A stretch of DNA of 9,444 nt, taken from the NCBI GenBank assembly GCA_964396185.1, contig CAYNEI010000077.1, positions 1 through 9,444 of the forward strand. The letters are read 5' to 3'. This document shows, piece after piece, positions 5,884-9,444 of this stretch (positions are counted from its first letter, which is position 1; each line of letters opens with the position of its first letter). The DNA comes from CAYNEI01 sp964396185. GTDB taxonomy: Archaea; Thermoplasmatota; SW-10-69-26. The translations under genes were made by a program, and so were the position numbers. The notes beneath the pieces were generated by a model that was not told the DNA's origin, ran no database searches, and saw only the letters and a list, made by a program, of their open reading frames with translations.

Positions 5884-6798
5884 ATGCCCCCGCCAGCGAG
5901 CTACCGCCCTCGCCGCTCGGTCCTCTACACGCCCGGCACTCGCCCGGACCGCGTCGAGAAGGCTCTGAACATGGACGGCGGCCCTGATCTGGTGGTCGCT
6001 GACCTCGAGGATGCCGTGGGCCCCCAGGACAAGGGCAGCGCGCGCAAGCAGGTCTGCGAGCTCATCGGTAGGCTTACCGGTACGCCGGCCGAGGCGTGTG
6101 TGCGCGTCAACGGCATGGAGACGCCCTGGCACGCCGAGGACATCGCATCGGTCGTGGCTGCCCACCCGGAGGCCATCGTGGTCCCCAAGGTCGAGCGCAT
6201 CAAGCACCTCTCGGACCTCGAGCTCGAGATCGAAGCGCTCGAGGAGGAGCACGGGATCGAGGTCGGCAGCATCCCGCTGCTCGTGCAGCTCGAGACCGCG
6301 CTGGGCGTGGCCAACGCCGTGCGCCTGGCCGAGACGGTCCGCGACCCAGTCGCTCCCCTCACACGGGTCGAGGGCTTCATGTTCGGCGCGTTGGACTACG
6401 CTCGAGACGTCGGCGCGCGCAACACGCCCTCCAACCACGAAGTCACGTACGCCCGCCAGCGCGTGGTCCTGGCCGCCGCCATCGCAAGCGTCCAGCCCAT
6501 CGATCTGCTCTTCGACGACTACCAGGACCTCGACGGCCTGGCAGAGGAGGCCCGGCAGGGTCGTGAGCTCGGGTTCGTGGGCAAGCAGATCATCCACCCT
6601 GCCCAGATCGAAGCCGTGCACCAGGCCTTCACACCCAGCACCGAGGAGATCAGCGAGGCCCGGCGCCTGCTTGAGGCTGTCGAGGAGGCTGGGATCGAGC
6701 AAGGGGGCGTGATCGGCTTCGAAGGGCGCATGATCGACCGGCCCGCTGTCGAGCAGGCCAAGCGCGTCGTGGCTCTCGCTGACGCGTTGGGATTGTGA
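5884..6798 (+). CDS. HpcH/HpaI-CitE family beta-hydroxyacyl-CoA lyase (malyl-/citramalyl-CoA type)
   Basis: The 304-residue product matches the length of CitE-like CoA-ester lyases, TIM-barrel enzymes that cleave or form malyl-, citramalyl- or hydroxymethylglutaryl-type CoA esters using Mg2+. Motifs in order: 'RRSVLYTPGTRPDRVEKAL' (10-28, CoA/substrate region), 'DLEDAV' (40-45), 'RVNG' (74-77), 'VPKVE' (100-104), 'QLETALG' (135-141, Glu137 likely metal ligand), 'GALDYARDVG' (168-177, Asp171 likely metal ligand), 'GKQIIHPAQIEAV' (about 236-248) and the C-terminal 'GRMIDRPAVEQAKRV' lid segment. The retained C-terminal lid favours stand-alone lyases over citrate-lyase subunits. The MaoC hydratase gene upstream suggests the pair hydrates an enoyl-CoA such as mesaconyl- or itaconyl-CoA and then splits the product. 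With the carboxylase subunit, a leucine route is another option. ATG 5884 is the first codon giving the conserved N-terminus. Confidence 0.9.
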   Translation: MPPPASYRPRRSVLYTPGTRPDRVEKALNMDGGPDLVVADLEDAVGPQDKGSARKQVCELIGRLTGTPAEACVRVNGMETPWHAEDIASVVAAHPEAIVVPKVERIKHLSDLELEIEALEEEHGIEVGSIPLLVQLETALGVANAVRLAETVRDPVAPLTRVEGFMFGALDYARDVGARNTPSNHEVTYARQRVVLAAAIASVQPIDLLFDDYQDLDGLAEEARQGRELGFVGKQIIHPAQIEAVHQAFTPSTEEISEARRLLEAVEEAGIEQGGVIGFEGRMIDRPAVEQAKRVVALADALGL

Positions 6799-6804
6799 CG
6801 GCAC

Positions 6805-6940
6805 GGTTCACAACAACGGCACATGGGGCACAACGGAGACCCAGGGGGATCTGGTCTCCGGGCTGAGCATCCAAGCTGGTTGCCGGGTGGAGTACGGGCT
6901 GACGGGTTCGAGTGGCGTTGTGCGCGTTGTGTCCTTGTGG
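6805..6940. repeat. Intergenic element with inverted CACAACGG / CGTTGTG iterations
   Basis: The left side carries CACAAC (6809-6814), CACATGGGG and GCACAACG (6828-6835). The right side carries the reverse complement twice in 9-nt spacing, CGTTGTGC (6916-6923) and CGTTGTG (6925-6931), then CTTGTGG. GCACAACG pairs perfectly with 6916-6923, enclosing about 80 nt. Inside, GGAGACC (6835-6841) pairs with GGTCTCC (6853-6859), extended by AG/CT across a single bulged C and closed by a GGGGAT loop. The layout resembles the inverted-repeat element upstream of the lyase gene but uses a different unit. It could be a terminator region, a small RNA or a repeat element; no coding sequence is supported here. 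Confidence 0.5.
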
Positions 6941-6960
6941 TTCCCCTCCCCACGCAACGG

Positions 6961-6967
6961 TTAAATA
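6961..6967 (+). promoter_or_regulatory. Strong TATA box of the ribosomal protein operon
   Basis: TTAAATA, preceded by the purine-containing AACGG that may serve as BRE, is the best archaeal core promoter in the window. An archaeal start about 26 nt from the box centre puts transcription near 6988-6992, giving a leader of about 75 nt before the L7Ae start codon at 7067. Confidence 0.75.
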
Positions 6968-6993
6968 CCGAACCTCTCTTCTGCGCGAACGCA

Positions 6994-7026
6994 GCCGATG
7001 AGGCCCCTTACACAAGGGGCCGAGGC
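6994..7026 (+). promoter_or_regulatory. Kink-turn in the 5' leader of the L7Ae mRNA (putative autoregulatory element)
   Basis: Reading 5' to 3': C-stem GCC (6994-6996), three-nucleotide loop GAU (6997-6999), G7000 and A7001, NC-stem GGCCCCUU (7002-7009), loop ACAC, AAGGGGCC (7014-7021), G7022 and A7023, then GGC (7024-7026) closing the C-stem. This gives the tandem sheared pairs G7000-A7023 and A7001-G7022 in the canonical kink-turn order, with GAUGA matching the core of box C. Below the C-stem, GAAC (6987-6990) could pair with GUUC (7027-7030) across a 3-nt bulge if transcription starts early enough. Archaeal L7Ae binds kink-turns, and L7Ae control of its own mRNA through a leader kink-turn has been reported in Sulfolobus; here binding near the 5' end is inferred to lower translation or alter stability. 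Confidence 0.8.
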
Positions 7027-7066
7027 GTTCTTCCGCCACGCTGCGACCGATAAGGAGATGACTAGC

Positions 7067-7435
7067 ATGGCCGCGATGTACGTACGATTCGAAGCTCCCC
7101 GAGAGCTCCAGGACAAGGCCTACGAGGCCGTTGAAGGCGCCCGGGATTCGGGCACCATCACGAAAGGCGCGAACGAGGTGACCAAGGCGATCGAGCGAAG
7201 CGAAGCCAAGCTCGTCGTCATGGCCCAGGATGTCTCCCCCGAGGAGGTCCTGGCGCACATCCCACTGCTCTGCGAGGAGAAGGACATCCCGTACACCTAC
7301 GTCCACGCCAAGGCCGAGCTCGGCGTCAGCGCCGGGCTCGAGGTCGGGACCAGTGCCGTGGCCATCACGGACCCGGGCCGCACCGCTGACCTGGTCAACC
7401 AGGTCGCCGAGCAGGTCGCCGGGCTCAAGGAGTGA
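7067..7435 (+). CDS. rpl7ae: Ribosomal protein L7Ae, kink-turn-binding protein
   Basis: The 122-residue product is a full-length archaeal L7Ae. It is part of the 50S subunit and, by family knowledge, also of C/D and H/ACA small RNPs and RNase P. Visible motifs: 'YVRFEAP' start, RNA-binding segment 'ITKGANEVTKAIER' (31-44), 'AKLVVMAQDVSPEEV' (47-61), 'LLCEEKDIPYTYV' (67-79) and the loop 'AGLEVGTSAVAI' (89-100), whose LEV triplet contacts kink-turns. Start choice: ATG 7067 gives the family N-terminus and lies 9 nt after AAGGAG (7052-7057); ATG 7058 directly abuts that site and the ORF extension to 6998 runs through the structured leader. It heads an operon with S28e, L24e and Ndk, and its leader carries a kink-turn, so self-repression is likely. 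Confidence 0.97.
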   Translation: MAAMYVRFEAPRELQDKAYEAVEGARDSGTITKGANEVTKAIERSEAKLVVMAQDVSPEEVLAHIPLLCEEKDIPYTYVHAKAELGVSAGLEVGTSAVAITDPGRTADLVNQVAEQVAGLKE

Positions 7436-7440
7436 GGTGA
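7434..7440 (+). promoter_or_regulatory. Shine-Dalgarno site for S28e
   Basis: GAGGTGA matches the archaeal 16S 3' end well and lies 6 nt before ATG 7447, overlapping the stop codon of the L7Ae gene. It shows that internal genes of this operon use SD-led initiation, unlike the apparently leaderless genes upstream. Confidence 0.7.
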
Positions 7441-7446
7441 ACCACC

Positions 7447-7668
7447 ATGGCTGATGAGAACAGAGACCTCGGCATCCCGTCAGAGGTCGTCGAAGTCGTC
7501 GGACGCACCGGCATGACCGGGGAAGCCACCCAGGTCAAGGTCCGCGTGCTCGACGGTCGAGACAAAGGACGCATCATCACGCGCAACGCCATGGGCCCGA
7601 TCCGCGAGGGCGACATCCTCATGCTCCGCGAGACGGCCCGTGAAGCCAAGAAGCTCGGGGTCCGGTGA
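7447..7668 (+). CDS. rps28e: Ribosomal protein S28e
   Basis: The 73-residue product is a complete S28e, a small 30S-subunit protein with an OB-like beta barrel found only in archaea and eukaryotes. The family signature is intact: 'TGMTGEATQVKVRVLDGRDKGRIITRNAMGPIREGDILMLRETAREAKKL' (in part residues 21-70). It lies 11 nt after the L7Ae stop and 4 nt before the L24e start, so it is co-transcribed and probably translationally coupled with both. Confidence 0.97.
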   Translation: MADENRDLGIPSEVVEVVGRTGMTGEATQVKVRVLDGRDKGRIITRNAMGPIREGDILMLRETAREAKKLGVR

Positions 7669-7672
7669 TCGC

Positions 7673-7864
7673 ATGGTCGAGCACCGAGTCTGCACGTTCT
7701 GCGGTGACCCCATCGAGCCTGGCACGGGCTCGCTCTACATCAAGAAGGACGGCAAGCAGTTCTCCTTCTGCTCGAGCAAGTGCCGCCACAACATGATCGA
7801 CCTCGGGCGCCAGCCCCGGTTCGAGAAGTGGACGCGCGCCTACATCAAGGGCGGGGTCAAGTGA
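7673..7864 (+). CDS. rpl24e: Ribosomal protein L24e (zinc-ribbon)
   Basis: The 63-residue product has the L24e zinc finger: Cys7-x2-Cys10 and Cys33-x3-Cys37, with 'FCSSKCRHNM' and 'LGRQPRFEKWTRAY' typical of the family. It belongs to the 50S subunit. ATG 7673 follows the S28e stop by 4 nt with GGTGA (7664-7668) as SD; the longer reading from 7640 only adds residues from the overlapping S28e region. Its last 4 nt overlap the GTG start of ndk. Confidence 0.96.
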   Translation: MVEHRVCTFCGDPIEPGTGSLYIKKDGKQFSFCSSKCRHNMIDLGRQPRFEKWTRAYIKGGVK

Positions 7865-8313
7865 CCGAGCGCACGTTCGTCATGGTCAAGCCCGACGGGG
7901 TCCAGCGCGGCCTCGTGGGTGATGTGATCCAGCGCTTCGAACAGCGAGGCCTCAAGCTTGCGGGCCTCAAGCTCGTGGACGTGGACACCGAGCTGGCCGA
8001 GACGCACTACGGCGTCCACCGCGACAAGCCCTTCTTCGACGGGCTCGTCGAGTTCATCACCAGCGGCCCTGTGGTCGCCATGGTGATCGAGGGCCCCAAC
8101 GCCATCCAGGCGGTGCGCGAGCTCAACGGCGCCACCGACCCCGTGGATGCCAGTCCCGGCACGATCCGCGGCGACTTCGCTGTGGACATCGGACGCAACA
8201 TCGTGCACGGCAGCGACTCGCCCGAGACCGCGGCCACCGAGATCAAGCTCTGGTTCACCGAGGACGAGCTCCTCTCGTACGGCCGCATCGACGACGCTTG
8301 GGTCGAGGAGTGA
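7861..8313 (+). CDS. ndk: Nucleoside diphosphate kinase
   Basis: The 150-residue product equalises nucleoside triphosphates by phosphate transfer through a phosphohistidine intermediate. Visible motifs: 'TFVMVKPDGVQRGLVGDVIQRFEQRG' (in part 5-30), 'HYGVHRDKPFFDGLVEFITSGPVVAMV' (in part 49-75) and the active site 'NIVHGSDS' with His116. Length is normal for archaeal Ndk. The GTG start at 7861 overlaps the L24e stop (GTGA), a classic translational coupling; the frame is open further upstream but those residues belong to the L24e gene in another frame. Association of Ndk with L7Ae-S28e-L24e is a recurrent euryarchaeal arrangement, often followed by infB, which does not follow here. Confidence 0.97.
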   Translation: MTERTFVMVKPDGVQRGLVGDVIQRFEQRGLKLAGLKLVDVDTELAETHYGVHRDKPFFDGLVEFITSGPVVAMVIEGPNAIQAVRELNGATDPVDASPGTIRGDFAVDIGRNIVHGSDSPETAATEIKLWFTEDELLSYGRIDDAWVEE

Positions 8314-8326
8314 GCGCCAACCCCGT

Positions 8327-8338
8327 GGCCTAGTGGCC
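8327..8338. terminator. Small hairpin between convergent genes
   Basis: GGCC (8327-8330) and GGCC (8335-8338) are self-complementary around TAGT in the 48-nt spacer between ndk and the convergent ligase gene. There is no T tract on either strand, so a terminator role is only a guess from position. Confidence 0.2.
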
Positions 8339-8361
8339 CCGTGCCCTGCGCCGATGAGCGA

Positions 8362-9444
8362 TCAGCTCGGCGGGATGGCTGCCTGTTTCGGGAGCGTTCG
8401 AGCCACGATGTCGTCGACGACGGCGTTGAGATCCCCCGTGCGCTCGTAGACCCTCAGCTGCCGCTTGGCCCCGTTGTCACCGTTCTGTGCGAGCCGCTCG
8501 ATCAGACCGATCTCCCGGCCAACGCCAAGCTCGTCAGGCACATCGCCCAGGTGGTCGATGGTCCGAAGCACCGCATCCCGCGCGTGGATCTTCTCGATGG
8601 TGCCCACGTTGGCGTACTGCATGAACTGGGCGCCGAGCCCATCGCGCAGGGCCCGCCACCGGTTCTCCTCGATGACCTCCGGGGCATGCTGGACCGGCGG
8701 GTCCTCGCCATCCATGTAGGCCTGGTGAAGGCGTACCATGAGGCACTGGACGAGCGCGACCAGCGCGATGCTCTGATCAGCCTCGGTAGGCAAGTCAGCC
8801 ATCCGCACCTCCACGGTGCCGATCGACGGTCGGGGACGCACGTCCCACCAGATGCTGGAAACGCTGTCGATAGAGCCCACGGCCTTGAACCGGTCGATGG
8901 TCTCCTGGAAGTCGCTCCAGTTCTTGAACTCCCTTGGCAAGCCCGTGCGAGGCATGGCATCGAAGATGCGCACGCGCGTGCTCATCAAGCCCGTGGGCTC
9001 CCCTTTCCAGAAGGGGGAGTTCGTGGAGAGGGCCAGCAGGACAGGCAGGAACGGGCGGATGTGGTTGTTCACGTAGATCGCAGCGCCCGGGTCGGGCAGA
9101 GCGACGTGGACATGCTGGCCGAAGATCAGCTCGCGCTTGGCCGGCCATCGCACGTCCTCGATGAGCTTCTCATAACGCTCGCTCTTCGTGTGCTCCTGCT
9201 CCTCCCAACGCGCGAAGGGATGCGTGCCGGCCGCGGCCATGGCGTAGCCCTTCTCGTCGAGAACCTCAGCCAACCCGTGGCGTAGCCGGAGCACCTCCTC
9301 GCGCACCTCGTCGATATCAGCGCAAACGTTGGAGGCGGTCTCGACGACGGACTGGAAGAGCTCGGCGTGGAAGTTCTCCTCGTAAGAGGGGCCGGCCTTG
9401 CCCAGGATCTCGTCAGCCCGGGACACGAGCTCGCGCGTGTCCGG
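8362..9444 (-). CDS. GCS2-family carboxylate-amine ligase (glutamate-cysteine ligase type), 5' partial
   Basis: The gene runs off the right edge; 360 residues are visible and the frame continues upstream of the GTG at 9426 as PDTREL, matching the region just after the usual N-terminal 'GVE-E-LVD' block of this family, so only about 10-30 residues are missing. Motifs (visible numbering): 'AELFQSVVETAS' (27-38), 'GTHPFARWEEQ' (73-83), 'FGQHVHVALPD' (108-118), 'ALSTNSPFWKG' (138-148) and 'SIWWDVRPRPSIGTVEVRMAD' (in part 197-217). These belong to the ATP-dependent YbdK/EgtA-like GCS2 ligases, which join an amino acid to the gamma-carboxylate of glutamate. In some archaea gamma-glutamylcysteine is a main thiol, so redox protection is plausible, but substrate cannot be read from sequence alone. 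It is convergent with ndk and not part of the ribosomal operon. Confidence 0.9.
   Translation of the reverse strand, partial: PDTRELVSRADEILGKAGPSYEENFHAELFQSVVETASNVCADIDEVREEVLRLRHGLAEVLDEKGYAMAAAGTHPFARWEEQEHTKSERYEKLIEDVRWPAKRELIFGQHVHVALPDPGAAIYVNNHIRPFLPVLLALSTNSPFWKGEPTGLMSTRVRIFDAMPRTGLPREFKNWSDFQETIDRFKAVGSIDSVSSIWWDVRPRPSIGTVEVRMADLPTEADQSIALVALVQCLMVRLHQAYMDGEDPPVQHAPEVIEENRWRALRDGLGAQFMQYANVGTIEKIHARDAVLRTIDHLGDVPDELGVGREIGLIERLAQNGDNGAKRQLRVYERTGDLNAVVDDIVARTLPKQAAIPPS

Noticed and set aside
5765..5968. 67-codon open frame on the plus strand over the repeat element
   Set aside because: It is translated from the inverted-repeat arm and the start of the lyase gene in the wrong frame.
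5857..6804. 315-codon open frame on the minus strand
   Set aside because: It mirrors the CoA-ester lyase gene, and its translation is low-complexity and unlike any family.
6901..6918. GGTTCGA motif that recalls a tRNA T-loop
   Set aside because: Only three of five T-stem pairs form, the conserved closing G-C pair is missing, and no acceptor, D or anticodon stems can be placed.
6998..7066. Upstream starts for L7Ae (6998, 7058)
   Set aside because: 6998 lies inside the structured leader and adds residues unlike the family; 7058 directly abuts the SD site, leaving no spacing.
8341..9285. 314-codon open frame on the plus strand
   Set aside because: It is antisense to the GCS2 ligase gene and shows no domain of its own.

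Overview
This window is GC-rich archaeal DNA. The clearest marker is the block rpl7ae-rps28e-rpl24e-ndk (7067-8313), an arrangement of eukaryote-type ribosomal proteins plus Ndk that is characteristic of Euryarchaeota. Archaeal TATA-like boxes, a lipobox secretome and a PGPG-TM-RRR protein tail that resembles archaeosortase substrates agree with this. The proteins are not as extremely acidic as those of Halobacteria, so a GC-rich member of Thermoplasmatota or a relative is my best guess (inference, moderate confidence).

Layout: (a) 3-1004, the 3' part of an exported alpha/alpha-toroid (terpene-cyclase/prenyltransferase-repeat fold) protein, ending at a perfect 16-nt palindrome. (b) 1118-1576, a small lipoprotein with a PPC-like beta-sandwich. 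(c) 1626-3197, the carboxyltransferase subunit of an acyl-CoA carboxylase. (d) 3275-4609, an exported purple-acid-phosphatase-like metallophosphoesterase with a C-terminal anchor. (e) 4662-5177, a small exported protein of unknown function. (f) 5226-5690, a MaoC-type enoyl-CoA hydratase. (g) 5884-6798, a CitE/HpcH-type beta-hydroxyacyl-CoA lyase, flanked on both sides by intergenic hairpin-forming repeat elements built from short iterated units. (h) 6961-8313, the ribosomal operon with promoter, structured leader and Shine-Dalgarno sites. (i) 8362-9444 on the minus strand, a convergent GCS2-family carboxylate-amine (glutamate-cysteine type) ligase running off the window.

How the genes fit together: the acyl-CoA carboxylase subunit, hydratase and CoA-ester lyase look like parts of an acyl-CoA degradation route (leucine, itaconate or mesaconate type), interleaved with genes for exported proteins. 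Most of these genes appear to have their own TATA-like box about 25-30 nt before the start codon, which implies leaderless mRNAs. The ribosomal operon is the exception: it has a strong TATA box (6961-6967), a leader of about 75 nt and good SD sequences.

The most interesting feature is in that leader. Positions 6994-7026 read as a textbook kink-turn: C-stem GCC/GGC, 3-nt loop GAU, tandem G-A/A-G pairs and an 8-bp NC-stem. The first gene downstream encodes L7Ae, the protein that binds kink-turns. This strongly suggests autoregulation of L7Ae synthesis through its own mRNA leader. That mechanism is known in other archaea; I infer it here from the sequence alone.
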